A DNA stretch of 49,310 bases from Bacteroidota bacterium (GCA_013361065.1 JABWAK010000007.1:1-49310); one strand, 5' to 3'; shown: positions 1 through 8,376, counted from the stretch's first letter. The notes: generated by a model from the letters alone, not told the origin. Made by a program: numbers and translations.

Positions 1-139
1 CCCCGGCCGGTGCGGCGGCGACCGCGGCGGCGGCGGAAACGCCCCACTTGCCTTCGAGGTCCTTGACCAGCGCGGCGAGTTCGATGACCGACTGGCTCGA
101 AAGCCACTCGATGACTTGATCCTTGGTGATGTTGCTCAT
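1..139 (-). CDS. rplL: Ribosomal protein L7/L12, N-terminal fragment
   Basis: This is the start of the stalk protein of the large ribosomal subunit, which recruits elongation factors to the ribosome. The gene runs off the left edge, so only about 46 residues are visible. They begin MSNITKDQVIEWLSSQSV and continue through KDLEGKWGVSAAA into the Ala-rich hinge, which is the typical L12 N-terminal dimerisation domain. The ATG at 137-139 is the only sensible start. It lies 135 bp downstream of rplJ in the usual rplKAJL order. The Trp in KWGVSAAA and the overall wording recall Verrucomicrobia rather than the FCB group seen in the rest of the window; that is from memory, without an alignment. Confidence 0.93.
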   Translation of the reverse strand, partial: MSNITKDQVIEWLSSQSVIELAALVKDLEGKWGVSAAAAVAAAPAG

Positions 140-274
140 GATGACTGCTCCTCGGGCGGGCTAGCGGTTTCGAAGGATGAAACGCGTTTAAGAGACGTAT
201 CCCCTAGCCGGCCACTTTGGATTTTTCCCGGACGGACCGGGGAAAGGTTTCGGTTGAACGGATGGTGGGTTGAA
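140..274 (-). other. rplJ-rplL intergenic spacer with GC-rich hairpin
   Basis: This 135 bp spacer separates rplJ and rplL. Reading the minus strand, an imperfect inverted repeat around 225-247 (TTTCCCCGG ... CCGGGAAAA, one bulge) is followed by an A-rich stretch. It could tune the higher L12:L10 stoichiometry through RNA processing or partial termination, but that is inference. I see no gene here. Confidence 0.35.
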
Positions 275-772
275 TCAAGCGGCCGGCGCGGCGGGCTGTT
301 GCTGCTTGACGCGAGCGTCGAGCACACGGACGAAAGCCGCGGCGTTGCTGGTGAGCAATCCGAGGAACTGCGCCCGGAGGGCCTCGAACGACGGCAGGGA
401 GGCAATCTGGGCCAGATCCGCGGCACTGATGAGTTTCTTCTCCATCACGCCGACCTTGATCTCCAGCTTCTGCTTCTCATCGAAGAACTTCTTCAGCACC
501 TTGGCGACCCCCGCGGAATTGCGGCCTCCGACGACGATGGCCGTCGGTCCGGTGAGGGACGCCTCGAGATCGGGCAGGCCGAGGGCCTTGGCGGCCACCC
601 GCAGGGAGCTGTTCTTGACGACGTGAAATTCCGCCTTCTCCGCCGCCAACCGCTTGCGCAACTCCGCGGTATCGGCGACGGTGACTTTGGTGAAGTTTGT
701 CAGAATGACGTAGTCGCTCTTCTTGAGGTGCGTATCGACCTCGGCTACCAGGTATTGTTTTTCGGCTCTCAT
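275..772 (-). CDS. rplJ: Ribosomal protein L10
   Basis: L10 is the base of the ribosomal stalk; its C-terminal helix binds L7/L12 dimers. The 165-residue length is normal. The N-terminal part (about residues 1-100) has the family pattern KSDYVILTNFTKVTV, then LRKRLAAEKAEFHVVKN, then GPTAIVVGG. The last 40 residues form the L12-binding helix and a Gln/Ala/Pro tail. The ATG at 772 follows rplA by 11 bp, so the two are almost certainly cotranscribed. The AEFHVVKN wording again resembles Opitutae-type sequences, which supports the suspicion that this block is foreign to the rest of the contig. In many bacteria L10-L12 represses its own operon; no specific site is claimed here. Confidence 0.95.
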   Translation of the reverse strand: MRAEKQYLVAEVDTHLKKSDYVILTNFTKVTVADTAELRKRLAAEKAEFHVVKNSSLRVAAKALGLPDLEASLTGPTAIVVGGRNSAGVAKVLKKFFDEKQKLEIKVGVMEKKLISAADLAQIASLPSFEALRAQFLGLLTSNAAAFVRVLDARVKQQQPAAPAA

Positions 773-783
773 GGTCGGGCTCC

Positions 784-1482
784 TCAGTACTTGCTGAATT
801 CGGTGGATGCGACCTTCACGCTCGGGCTCATGCTCGAGGAGATGGTCACACTCTTGATGAACTGACCGCCCTTGAAGGTGTTCGGTTTGGCCTTACCCAC
901 CGCTTCGAGCACGGTGGCGGCGTTTTCGAGAATCTGGGCGGGCGTGAAAGAACGCTTGCCGATGCCGACCCCGATGTTGGCGGTCTTGTCCATCTTGAAC
1001 TCCACGCGACCGGCTTTCACCGCCTTGATGCCACCGGCAATGTCATCCGTCACCGTACCCGCCTTTGGATTGGGCATGAGGCCCTTGGGACCGAGGACAC
1101 GCGCGAGGGTGCGGACCTGCTTCATTGCCTCGGTGGTCGCAATCGCGACATCGAAATCCAGCCAGCCGCCGGTGATCTTGGCCATCAAGTCCTGCAACCC
1201 CGCGTGGTCCGCGCCCGCTGCCAGCGCCTTCTGGGGATCGTCGGTGAAGACGAGAACCCGAACCTTCTTGCCGGAACCGTTGGGCAGCGGCGTCGTGCCA
1301 CGCACGTTTTGTTCGCCCGACGTGGCATCGACGCCCAGGCGAAAGGAAAGCTCGACCGTCTCGTCGAACTTTGCCTTGGGGAACCTAGCCAGGATCTCGA
1401 CCGCTTCTTTCAGCGGGTAATCCTTGCTGAGATCAGCGACTTTGACGGCGCTGTTGTATCGTTTGCTGTGTTTTTTTGGCAT
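784..1482 (-). CDS. rplA: Ribosomal protein L1
   Basis: L1 forms the mobile stalk at the ribosomal E site and usually represses translation of its own operon. The 232-residue length is standard. Clear family blocks are KFDETVELSFRLGVD near residue 38, VRGTTPLPNGSGKKVRVLVF near 60, VLGPKGLMPNPKAGTVTDDI near 128, and an FKMDKTANIGVGIGKRSF block near 162. A strong Shine-Dalgarno sequence (AAGGAG, 5 nt before the ATG at 1482) fixes the start. The 122 bp gap to rplK could hold the L1-binding leader, but I did not identify a specific structure. The next gene is rplJ, 11 bp away. Confidence 0.96.
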   Translation of the reverse strand: MPKKHSKRYNSAVKVADLSKDYPLKEAVEILARFPKAKFDETVELSFRLGVDATSGEQNVRGTTPLPNGSGKKVRVLVFTDDPQKALAAGADHAGLQDLMAKITGGWLDFDVAIATTEAMKQVRTLARVLGPKGLMPNPKAGTVTDDIAGGIKAVKAGRVEFKMDKTANIGVGIGKRSFTPAQILENAATVLEAVGKAKPNTFKGGQFIKSVTISSSMSPSVKVASTEFSKY

Positions 1483-1604
1483 TCTTACTCCTTGCGGTGC
1501 AATCGTCCGGAGGGACTCCCGCTGGGTGGTTTTGGCGATTCTCCTGCACTCGAAAGCATCCAGCCGAATTCATGACGGCGGACCGATCGAGCCGAAGGAA
1601 GTTT

Positions 1605-2030
1605 TCAGTCGACGACCTCGATGCCCATGTTTCGGGCAGTGCCGGCGATGACCTTGATGCCGGCTTCCGGCGTCGTGGCATTCAGGTCATTCTTCTTGAT
1701 GTTATAGATTTCGAGCAGCTGCTTCCGTGTGACCTTGCCAACCTTGTCTTGGTTGGGCTTGGCCGAACCACTGGCGATATTGGCGGCCTTCTTCAGCAGC
1801 ACCGAAGCCGGCGGAGACTTCAGGATGAACGTGAAGCTCTTGTCCGTGAAGACGGTGATGACAACCGGAAGGATCATCCCGTTCTGGTCCTTCGTGCGGG
1901 CGTTGAACTCCTTGCAAAACGCCATGATGTTGACGCCCTGCGCGCCGAGGGCGGGGCCTACCGGCGGCGCTGGATTGGCGGCACCGGCTGGCAACTGAAG
2001 GCGGATGTATCCTTGGATCTTCTTGGCCAT
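1605..2030 (-). CDS. rplK: Ribosomal protein L11
   Basis: L11 binds the GTPase-associated region of 23S rRNA. The 141-residue length is typical. The N-terminal domain reads [20 protein letters not shown] followed by [20 protein letters not shown], with the Pro-rich switch region. The C-terminal RNA-binding domain has the conserved [17 protein letters not shown] and the ending [10 protein letters not shown]. It sits between nusG (65 bp upstream) and rplA in the canonical order. Nothing in the sequence looks broken. Confidence 0.97.
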   Translation of the reverse strand: MAKKIQGYIRLQLPAGAANPAPPVGPALGAQGVNIMAFCKEFNARTKDQNGMILPVVITVFTDKSFTFILKSPPASVLLKKAANIASGSAKPNQDKVGKVTRKQLLEIYNIKKNDLNATTPEAGIKVIAGTARNMGIEVVD

Positions 2031-2095
2031 GGGAGAAAATGAAAACGTCGGGAAGCGGGTTGATTAATTCGAACGGGCGGAAGCCGCGGCGGCCC

Positions 2096-2674
2096 TCACT
2101 CGGTGAGACGCTGGACCTGCCAGTATTCGAGTTCGACCGGTGTAAAGCGGCCGAAAATGGAAACGGAGACCTTCAGCTTGCCCCGCTCCGGATCGATTTC
2201 GTCGATCCGACCGGAAAGCGAAGCGAAGGCGCCATCGGTGATCTTGACCTCTTCGCCCACCGCGTACTGCACCTTGGGCACCTCCTTGCCGCTGGCAGCC
2301 TCGATTCGTGCGTAGATTTCGTCGATCTCCGACTGCCGCAGGGCCGCCGGACGATCGCCACCGACAAAACCGATCACTCCGGTGGTCTCCTTCACGAAGT
2401 ACCACGGCTTGTTGATCAGCTTGCCATCGTCGCCGTAAAGTTTGGCCTGGATGAATACGTAGCCCGGATAAAGCTTCCGCACCTTCGTCGATTTCTTGCC
2501 GCCCTTCACTTCCGACACGACCTCGGTCGGCAACAGGACCTCGAAGATGTACTCGTCGAGTTCCTCCGCCTTCTTGAACTTGTCGATGTACAGCTTCACC
2601 TTGTTCTCCTGGCCGGAGAGGGTGTGCAGCGCAAACCATTGGGCGCCGGCGGGAGCGGTCGTTGGTGCAGGCAT
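2096..2674 (-). CDS. nusG: Transcription termination/antitermination protein NusG
   Basis: NusG binds RNA polymerase, suppresses pausing and can couple transcription to ribosomes or Rho. The N-terminal NGN domain is seen as QWFALHTLSGQENKVKLYI (residues 12-30), then LYPGYVFIQ, then VIGFVGGDRPAALRQSEID. The C-terminal KOW domain reads VGEEVKITDGAFASLSGRID and ends in FGRFTPVELEYWQVQRL. The 192-residue length exceeds a typical 175-180 because of a Pro/Ala-rich N-terminal extension and an insertion after TEVV. The SGQENKVK wording fits PVC-type NusG better than FCB NusG. The ATG at 2674 lies 16 bp after the secE stop. Confidence 0.95.
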   Translation of the reverse strand: MPAPTTAPAGAQWFALHTLSGQENKVKLYIDKFKKAEELDEYIFEVLLPTEVVSEVKGGKKSTKVRKLYPGYVFIQAKLYGDDGKLINKPWYFVKETTGVIGFVGGDRPAALRQSEIDEIYARIEAASGKEVPKVQYAVGEEVKITDGAFASLSGRIDEIDPERGKLKVSVSIFGRFTPVELEYWQVQRLTE

Positions 2675-2690
2675 GGCGGTGCTCGCGGGC

Positions 2691-2894
2691 TCAGCTCACC
2701 AGATCGGTGAAGAGGATGACGACCTGCGTCAGCGAAAAGTCGCTGATGCTGGTGAACAGGCCCAATATGAGCGCGGCCACCACCACCACGACCGTGGAGT
2801 CGCGCAGCTCGGCCTTGGTGGGCCAGGTCGCTTTCTGAAGTTCACCCACCATTTCACCGAGGAAGATGCGGGTGCTGCGAAAGGGATTTTTCAT
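2691..2894 (-). CDS. secE: Preprotein translocase subunit SecE
   Basis: SecE is the small clamp subunit of the SecYEG channel in the inner membrane. The 67-residue protein is the short single-helix form: an amphipathic stretch GEMVGELQKATWPTKAELRD (the conserved KxTWPT/E motif) followed by one transmembrane helix rich in Val, Ala, Leu and Ile (about residues 34-62). The gene lies between tRNA-Trp and nusG, its standard place. The start is the ATG at 2894, ten bases downstream of the mature tRNA-Trp 3' end, so tRNA processing must occur within the leader of this mRNA. Confidence 0.94.
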   Translation of the reverse strand: MKNPFRSTRIFLGEMVGELQKATWPTKAELRDSTVVVVVAALILGLFTSISDFSLTQVVILFTDLVS

Positions 2895-2903
2895 GGAAGT
2901 TTA

Positions 2904-2979
2904 TGGCAGGCGCGGAGGGACTCGAACCCCCAACCGACGGTTTTGGAGACCGCTACTCTACCAATTGAGCTACACCCGT
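2904..2979 (-). tRNA. tRNA-Trp (anticodon CCA), CCA end encoded
   Basis: A 76-nt cloverleaf. The anticodon loop is CTCCAAA, giving anticodon CCA; the T loop is TTCGAGT on a GGGGG/CCCTC stem; the D arm is GCTC...GAGT; the discriminator is G and CCA is encoded. The location before secE is the normal one. The acceptor stem is odd: the 5' strand ACGGGTG faces 3' CGCGCCT, which leaves C2-C71 and G4-G69 mismatches. Either the gene is degenerate or the sequence carries errors there. Confidence 0.9.
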
Positions 2980-2986
2980 ACGAAAT

Positions 2987-3136
2987 TTACTTGGTTTCTT
3001 TGTGGATTGTGTGTTTGTTGCAGCGGGGGCAGTACTTCTTGTACTCCACACGGTTGGTCTGTTTCTTCTTGTTCTTCGTGGTGGAGTAGTTGCGCTCCTT
3101 GCAAACGGTGCACTCGAGGGTGATAATGTCTCTCAT
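2987..3136 (-). CDS. rpmG: Ribosomal protein L33 (zinc-binding form)
   Basis: L33 is a small protein of the large ribosomal subunit near the E site. The translation is 49 residues: [20 protein letters not shown], then [20 protein letters not shown], then KHTIHKETK. Two CxxC pairs (Cys 9/12 and Cys 36/39) mark the zinc-containing form. The ATG is at 3134-3136 and the stop at 2987-2989. The gene lies between tRNA-Gly and tRNA-Trp, a common arrangement upstream of secE, and is presumably cut out of a mixed tRNA/mRNA transcript. Confidence 0.95.
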   Translation of the reverse strand: MRDIITLECTVCKERNYSTTKNKKKQTNRVEYKKYCPRCNKHTIHKETK

Positions 3137-3186
3137 ACTTCTTTCCTTTTTCTTGAACCTTTCACTTCATCATGCATGTATTCCAG

Positions 3187-3259
3187 AGCGGAAGACGGGA
3201 CTCGAACCCGCGACCAACAGCTTGGAAGGCTGTGACTCTACCAACTGAGTTACTTCCGC
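3187..3259 (-). tRNA. tRNA-Gly (anticodon TCC)
   Basis: A 73-nt cloverleaf with a perfect acceptor stem GCGGAAG/CTTCCGC. The anticodon stem ACAGC/GCTGT carries loop CTTCCAA, giving TCC. The T arm is CGGG-TTCGAGT-CCCG and the discriminator is T. No CCA is encoded after it (CTGG follows). Confidence 0.95.
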
Positions 3260-3350
3260 ATTTTCAAGGAGCCCATCGGCCGGTGTCAGGAGGGCAGCGG
3301 CGGTCCCCGATGATCGGGCGGAACCGGCCGTACCGGCGTTCGTGATGTTG

Positions 3351-3423
<73 letters not shown>

Positions 3424-3452
3424 AATTCAAACTAGTATTGACAGCTAGAATG

Positions 3453-3535
3453 TGGGTAGGGAAGGATTCGAACCTCCGAAGCCCGAGGGCGACAGATTTA
3501 CAGTCTGTTGCGTTTAACCACTTCGCTACCTACCC
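3453..3535 (-). tRNA. tRNA-Tyr (anticodon GTA)
   Basis: A class II tRNA of 83 nt with a long variable arm (CGCCCTCGGGCTTC region). The acceptor is GGGTAGG/CCTACCC, the anticodon stem CAGA/TCTG holds CTGTAAA, giving GTA, and the discriminator is A. CCA is not encoded. Confidence 0.95.
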
Positions 3536-3553
3536 AAGCCAAGAACCGAATCT

Positions 3554-3629
3554 TGGAGCTGGCGACCAGACTTGAACTGGTGACCTGCTGATTACAAGTC
3601 AGCTGCTCTACCAACTGAGCTACGCCAGC
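3554..3629 (-). tRNA. tRNA-Thr (anticodon TGT), CCA end encoded
   Basis: A 76-nt cloverleaf with acceptor GCTGGCG/CGCCAGC. The anticodon stem GCTGA/TCAGC holds CTTGTAA, giving TGT. The discriminator is T and CCA is encoded, unlike the three tRNAs that follow. It is the promoter-proximal tRNA of the array and the most likely place for an assembly join. Confidence 0.95.
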
Positions 3630-3716
3630 GATACTGATCAGCCAACAACCGAACACATTTTCCAAAAACCCCAATAACAAGAGGTCTCTCGAAAAGGCAT
3701 TGTGGCGGAGTTAACA

Positions 3717-3744
3717 AATATATACTTTTTTGCCAGAAAGTCAA
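3717..3744 (-). promoter_or_regulatory. Promoter of the tRNA array
   Basis: On the minus strand TTGACT (3739-3744) is followed after 16 nt by TATATT (3717-3722), a good sigma-70-like pair. The same bases also fit the Bacteroidota pattern, TATATTTG matching TAnnTTTG with a TTG upstream. Transcription would start about 80 nt upstream of tRNA-Thr(TGT). Confidence 0.6.
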
Positions 3745-3755
3745 CACACACTGCG

Positions 3756-5558
3756 TTAAAAATTGCTAACCGAGGAGGGTGGGAAAGCAGTGAATTTTGA
3801 GGCTTTTTGAGTGAAAATCTGTGCGAGGGAGTCCTTCCCGTAATACCGTTCGTAGGCCGCTCTATATAAATGGGCATTCGCCATGATACTCCGGAGTCCG
3901 GCGGAATACTTGTCCGTCCCGCCGTACGGCTGTACTTCAGTATCCGGCATTTCGACCGGCCGATAGAGCGTATCACGGGTGAGACGGAACAGGAATCCTT
4001 CGGGGATACGAAGGTAGCCGGGCAGATACTGCGGCTCGATCTCCGGTGTAACGTAGACCGGCGTCTCCGGGACCCCGGGCAGGAAACTGCGCAGCAGTGC
4101 TGCATACCGCCCTTCGATCACGGCGGGATCGTACGGCAGATCCTGTTCGAACTTGTGGAGTTCCGGCAGGAACGCCGCAACCTCCTGCTGTGACCGCTGC
4201 ATCAGCTCAGGATAGCTGGTCTGCAGCTGCGGGAAATACCAGGAACGGCGGAACAGTTCCTTATCCAGCACGATCACATCCGGCCGTACCTTCTCGATAT
4301 GCTGGAAATAATAGGACGGAGAAACGAAGTAATCCCACTGTGCGGAGATAACCACTGCATTCGGCGGCAACGATGCAAGGATACTCCTGGTATACTCCGC
4401 TGCCATCGTATTGCGGCTCTGGTCTGCAGCCTCCCACCTGGAGGCGGTCTGGAGCGGAATAAGTGCGATCACCGCTGCAACCATTACCGCACGCGCCGTA
4501 CGACCCTCGAACCGGTCCAGCAGGAATGCGATGCCGAACGCGGACCAGAGAGCGATCACCAGGAATGCCAGGAGGAAGTAGGTGTCGATATCATGGATAT
4601 CATAGTTGACAGAGTATGCGATGCAGGTGACGAAGAGGATGAGCGACACAACGAACAACCGGCGGCTGCGGACGAGCAGCACGGCGGCACCGATGACCGC
4701 AATCAGCAAGACGGCCGGATGGAACTCCAGCGGAAGGTTCGATGTGAAATGGTCGAACTGTTTCCGGATGACATCACTGCCGGAGAACATCCAGACGCGG
4801 AACTGCTTGCCGGTAACATGACGCCAGAATGATTCGATGGTCTGCGGATCGCCCCAGTTGAACGGAGGATGAGAGGATGCGCGCAGCGGCAGATACAGAT
4901 AGACGGAGAGTCCGGCAATGAACGGCAGGGACAACTGTCCGATCCGTCTGAACGCCGCTTTGCTCCAGCCGTGCTCTGCGAAGAACCAGTACAACAATGC
5001 GGGCGCCAGCAGGATGGTGGTCATATGATTGGTGAACGACAGTCCGACGCAGAAGGCGAACAAGAACCACCACCGCGCCTCACCGGTGCGGACCGCTTTC
5101 ACGAACCAGAGCAGGACCAGCGTGATCAGCAGAAGGTGAAGTGCATAGACTTCTGCAGATACGCCCTGAAGCCAAAAAGTCCTCGAAAATGCCAATAAAA
5201 GCGAAGAAACGGCAGCAGCGATGGCCTGCGCGGGATGTACCGTCCTCCCTTTCTCCCGCATCAATTCTATCACCAAGAGGAAGAAGACCCCGGCAGCTGC
5301 AGCAGTGAGTACGGCAGAAAGGATATTCAGCCGAAGAATGACCGTCTCTGCAACAGGAAGCATGGAGAAGAACCGGCCGAGGATGGTGTACAGCGGATAG
5401 CCGGTGGAGTGCGCGTTACCGAGTGTGGAGGCCACCGCAGCCAGTTCGCCGCTGTCGATGTAGCCGACGGTGGGCGCCATGGTGATGCGGTAGATGAAGA
5501 ATGCAACAGCGGTCACTGCTGCCGTGGTCCAGTATTCGTTCGATCGTTCGTAGGTCAT
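3756..5558 (-). CDS. DUF2723 family multi-pass membrane protein (TMEM260-like)
   Basis: A 600-residue integral membrane protein. The N-terminal half has the DUF2723 signature: IDSGELAAVASTLGNAHSTG, then YPLYTILGRFFSMLP, followed by about ten hydrophobic helices to residue 390. The C-terminal third is soluble, probably periplasmic, with PNAVVISAQWDYFVSPSYY and RPDVIVLDKELF. Family members are GT-C-like and some are linked to protein O-mannosylation; that role here is inference. I start at the ATG at 5558; a TTG at 5597 would add 13 residues with no ribosome site. An A8 tract (T8 in the mRNA) sits directly before the ATG as part of a terminator-like structure. The gene follows the CBM9/DUF5916 gene by 93 bp on the same strand. 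Confidence 0.8.
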   Translation of the reverse strand: MTYERSNEYWTTAAVTAVAFFIYRITMAPTVGYIDSGELAAVASTLGNAHSTGYPLYTILGRFFSMLPVAETVILRLNILSAVLTAAAAGVFFLLVIELMREKGRTVHPAQAIAAAVSSLLLAFSRTFWLQGVSAEVYALHLLLITLVLLWFVKAVRTGEARWWFLFAFCVGLSFTNHMTTILLAPALLYWFFAEHGWSKAAFRRIGQLSLPFIAGLSVYLYLPLRASSHPPFNWGDPQTIESFWRHVTGKQFRVWMFSGSDVIRKQFDHFTSNLPLEFHPAVLLIAVIGAAVLLVRSRRLFVVSLILFVTCIAYSVNYDIHDIDTYFLLAFLVIALWSAFGIAFLLDRFEGRTARAVMVAAVIALIPLQTASRWEAADQSRNTMAAEYTRSILASLPPNAVVISAQWDYFVSPSYYFQHIEKVRPDVIVLDKELFRRSWYFPQLQTSYPELMQRSQQEVAAFLPELHKFEQDLPYDPAVIEGRYAALLRSFLPGVPETPVYVTPEIEPQYLPGYLRIPEGFLFRLTRDTLYRPVEMPDTEVQPYGGTDKYSAGLRSIMANAHLYRAAYERYYGKDSLAQIFTQKASKFTAFPPSSVSNF

Positions 5559-5632
5559 AAAAAAAATCTGCCGTAGTATTCTCCGATAAAAATACAAAAT
5601 TATCGTCGAATTCTACGGCATTTTTTTGCCGT
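5559..5632 (-). terminator. Nested terminator-like structure with alternative pairing before the DUF2723 gene
   Basis: In minus-strand RNA, TGCCGTAG (5613-5620) can pair with CTACGGCA (5569-5576), enclosing a CGATAA/TTATCG helix, and is followed by GA and eight U up to the start codon at 5558. The first arm can instead pair with ACGGCA (5627-5632) just upstream to make a small competing hairpin. It may be a plain terminator for the preceding gene or an attenuator. Confidence 0.45.
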
Positions 5633-5651
5633 CAGCACCTGGACGCGCGGA

Positions 5652-8291
5652 TCACATATTGAAGTAGTAGCTCATCTTCATCAGGAAGATATTGTCCGCC
5701 TTCGCGCTGACAAGACGATCGATCGAGCGCCCGAGTTCCATCTCGCCGATGTTCTCGAAATCGCTGCGGTTCTGCGTCCAGACGAAATAGAGTGCGGAGC
5801 CGGGCAGATACTCCCACCGCAGCACGGCATTGCCGCGGAGCGACTTGAAATTGAAATTCGGATCGCTGAATGTGTACGACGCACCGGCCCCCGCGCCGTC
5901 CGGATCGACCGTATAATCACTGCCGCTCTTTGTAATGGTGGAACCGGATGTGCCGTAGACCAGATACTCAGCGGATGAGGGCCGGACCAGCTGCTTGAAA
6001 TTACTGTACCGTCCGGACGAGAGGAGCGGCTGCATGTACAACTGCAGACTGAGCGTCGGAGTGAAGGTCCAGTTCAGACGGATGTTCGCCGAGATCTCTT
6101 TGTAGGCAAGCTCGCTGAACAGATAGCGTCTGCCGAAGGTCAGGTTCGCTGTCGGATCCGCATAATCCCCGCCGCCGTACGCCACTTTACTCACTTCATC
6201 CGTGAAGTCCGGACCGATAGAGAGGTTCACATTCGGAGCAGGACGATACTGGATCCAGAATCCGGCGCTCTTCCTATCCGATTCACCGGACTGGTAGGTA
6301 TAGCCGAACATCTCCACCACCACCTCTTTGCTGTAATCCGAGCTGGCGTTGAGATTGATCTCCCATCCTTTGGGATTGACTGTCAAGGGACCTCCGCGCG
6401 TGCGGCGGTTGCTGAGCGTGGTCGTGGGATTGACGGCGAAGTTCCAGTTGATGGAATAGTAGTTCATGAACTGGACGAATCCGAAATGGACCAACACGCG
6501 GTGGATGAGGTTCTTCTGGAAATCGAAACTCTGTCCGAAACCGCCGCCGAGTTCCTTGCGCCGGAAGAGCCCGTCCGGCTCGCTCCAGTTATATCCGCCG
6601 CCGGCGTGCATGTTGATGACATCAGCGCGGGACTGGAAGCCGAGGTCGTTCACCTCGTATTTCGGGTCGATGAACCCGAGCGAGGAATTGAAGAAGAAAT
6701 TCCCCTGCTGCTTGATCAGATAGAAACGTCCGGCAAGGCCGGTCATCGAGGTGGCATTCGTATCGACATCCACATGCGACGCATCGGGCCGCTGGAAGTA
6801 ATGCTGCGAATTCCGCTGCAGTGCCGTCATCCGTTCGCGGGTGCCTTCCACATGGGAGAGATTCGTATAGCCGGTGACGACCCAGGTCTTCCCTGTATCG
6901 AGGAAGGTCCAGCCATCCAGACCGACGAAGGAACCGCTGTTGTTGAGGCCGCTGCGGAGCGACTGGTCTGAGAACTCACGGTGCGTATAGGTGCCGAGGA
7001 TCCCGAGTCCCTGCCTGCCGTCATTGAAATCACGCTGCACACGTCCCACACCGTAATAGGTGGAAGGTTCCACTTCGGCTTCACTGCGGAGGGTGCCGAC
7101 CTTATAATCCGCGAATTCCCGTGCGGTCACGGCATGGATCGTGCCGACGTTCCATCCATCACCTACTTTGCCGGTCACCTTCCCAGCTCCGAGGATGCGG
7201 GTCGCGAAGGGCTGGTGGTAGAAATCAGCTCCGCCGAGCGTATCGTTACCGTGCGGTGAACGGCCGATACGGCGGCTGTAGAATGGAGTGGTGTACGGGA
7301 AGTTGAAGTTCCAGAAATTGCGTCCCCCGCCCTGACCATAATTGGTGAAGATATTCGCCCCTTCCACAAAGAAAGGACGCTTCTCGCTGAAGAACGATTC
7401 CACATCCGAGAGATTGACGACGGCGGGATCGACCTCCACCTGACCGAAGTCCGGATTGACAGTGCCGATGAGGATGAGGTTAGAGGAGAGTCCGTACCGG
7501 AGATCGGCACCGGCCTCGGGTGTATAGCGGGAGCCATTGTTGAACGGATCACCGGGAGCAGGATGGGTGAACTCTGCTTTCGTTGTCATGAACGGAAGGA
7601 TCTCCAGTGCATTGGCCGGCTTGATCCCTTCGATGCCGACCAGTTCCGGGAAGCGGGAGACATATCCGCTCTCCATTCTCGGTGTATAGACAAGATAACT
7701 GGTCTCATTCCTCCGGCCGATATCGCGCCGGAAATTGATCCCCCACACCTGCTGATCCTTCTCCGTGAAGCGGAGCTGCGAGAACGGGATGCGCATCTCG
7801 ACGGTCCACCCTTTCTCATCGATGGACGAACGTCCTTCCCAGACACCGTCCCAGTCATCATCATCCCAATCATCATTATAGAGAACGCCGTCCGCCATCG
7901 TGCCGGAGGGACCGAGGACGAAGTAGTTGCCGGACCGTTTATCCCGGTACGGATCGAGGAAGACGCCGAACCAGTCGGCGGTGCTCAGGTTGTCACGCCG
8001 ATCGAGCAGTGCCATGATGGAATCCGGGGAGGAATCATAGAGACGCGCTGCGATGTACAGTGCATCATCATCATACGCGACCCACACTTCCGAACGCTCG
8101 GACGGCGATGTCCCCTGATTCGGTTCCCGTTGTGTGAACTCGGTGACCGCAGGAGCGATGCTCCAGACCGCTTCCGTCAGCCTTCCATCCACTGCGACGG
8201 GCTGCGACAGTTTCACGGCCTTCACCTGAGCTGCATTCAATGCAGCGGCTGCAACGACCACCAGAACTGCACAGCGTATCATTCGAACCAT
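5652..8291 (-). CDS. CBM9-like / DUF5916 outer-membrane protein
   Basis: An 879-residue secreted protein. A hydrophobic signal segment (about residues 4-21, CAVLVVVAAAALNAAQ) is followed by a carbohydrate-binding family 9-like domain (about residues 25-210: VDGRLTEAVWSIAPAV, RSEVWVAYDDDALYIAARLY, GWTVEMRIPFSQLRF). Next comes a DUF5916-type region starting near INFRRDIGRRNE and VNPDFGQVEVDP. The last 450 residues alternate hydrophobic and polar residues with many aromatic positions, as in an outer-membrane beta-barrel, and end MSYYFNM. Substrate unknown. The ATG at 8291 follows GGGAGG closely; the ATG at 8282 is an alternative. It lies 85 bp behind the DUF4097-like gene and a strong hairpin, so it may be only partly coupled to the sigma-factor operon. 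Confidence 0.78.
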   Translation of the reverse strand: MVRMIRCAVLVVVAAAALNAAQVKAVKLSQPVAVDGRLTEAVWSIAPAVTEFTQREPNQGTSPSERSEVWVAYDDDALYIAARLYDSSPDSIMALLDRRDNLSTADWFGVFLDPYRDKRSGNYFVLGPSGTMADGVLYNDDWDDDDWDGVWEGRSSIDEKGWTVEMRIPFSQLRFTEKDQQVWGINFRRDIGRRNETSYLVYTPRMESGYVSRFPELVGIEGIKPANALEILPFMTTKAEFTHPAPGDPFNNGSRYTPEAGADLRYGLSSNLILIGTVNPDFGQVEVDPAVVNLSDVESFFSEKRPFFVEGANIFTNYGQGGGRNFWNFNFPYTTPFYSRRIGRSPHGNDTLGGADFYHQPFATRILGAGKVTGKVGDGWNVGTIHAVTAREFADYKVGTLRSEAEVEPSTYYGVGRVQRDFNDGRQGLGILGTYTHREFSDQSLRSGLNNSGSFVGLDGWTFLDTGKTWVVTGYTNLSHVEGTRERMTALQRNSQHYFQRPDASHVDVDTNATSMTGLAGRFYLIKQQGNFFFNSSLGFIDPKYEVNDLGFQSRADVINMHAGGGYNWSEPDGLFRRKELGGGFGQSFDFQKNLIHRVLVHFGFVQFMNYYSINWNFAVNPTTTLSNRRTRGGPLTVNPKGWEINLNASSDYSKEVVVEMFGYTYQSGESDRKSAGFWIQYRPAPNVNLSIGPDFTDEVSKVAYGGGDYADPTANLTFGRRYLFSELAYKEISANIRLNWTFTPTLSLQLYMQPLLSSGRYSNFKQLVRPSSAEYLVYGTSGSTITKSGSDYTVDPDGAGAGASYTFSDPNFNFKSLRGNAVLRWEYLPGSALYFVWTQNRSDFENIGEMELGRSIDRLVSAKADNIFLMKMSYYFNM

Positions 8292-8312
8292 ATTCCTCCC
8301 TTTGTTAGAACT

Positions 8313-8349
8313 CGAAAGCGGCTCTAGCTTACTCGCTACGCCGCTTTCG
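8313..8349 (-). terminator. Strong intercistronic hairpin
   Basis: A perfect 10-bp inverted repeat, CGAAAGCGGC / GCCGCTTTCG, encloses a second 4-bp repeat TAGC/GCTA. It sits between the DUF4097-like stop and the next ribosome-binding site. No U-tract follows, so RNA stabilisation or partial termination is as likely as full termination. Confidence 0.5.
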
Positions 8350-8376
8350 GGTGCAATGTTGCATGACAATTGTCTA

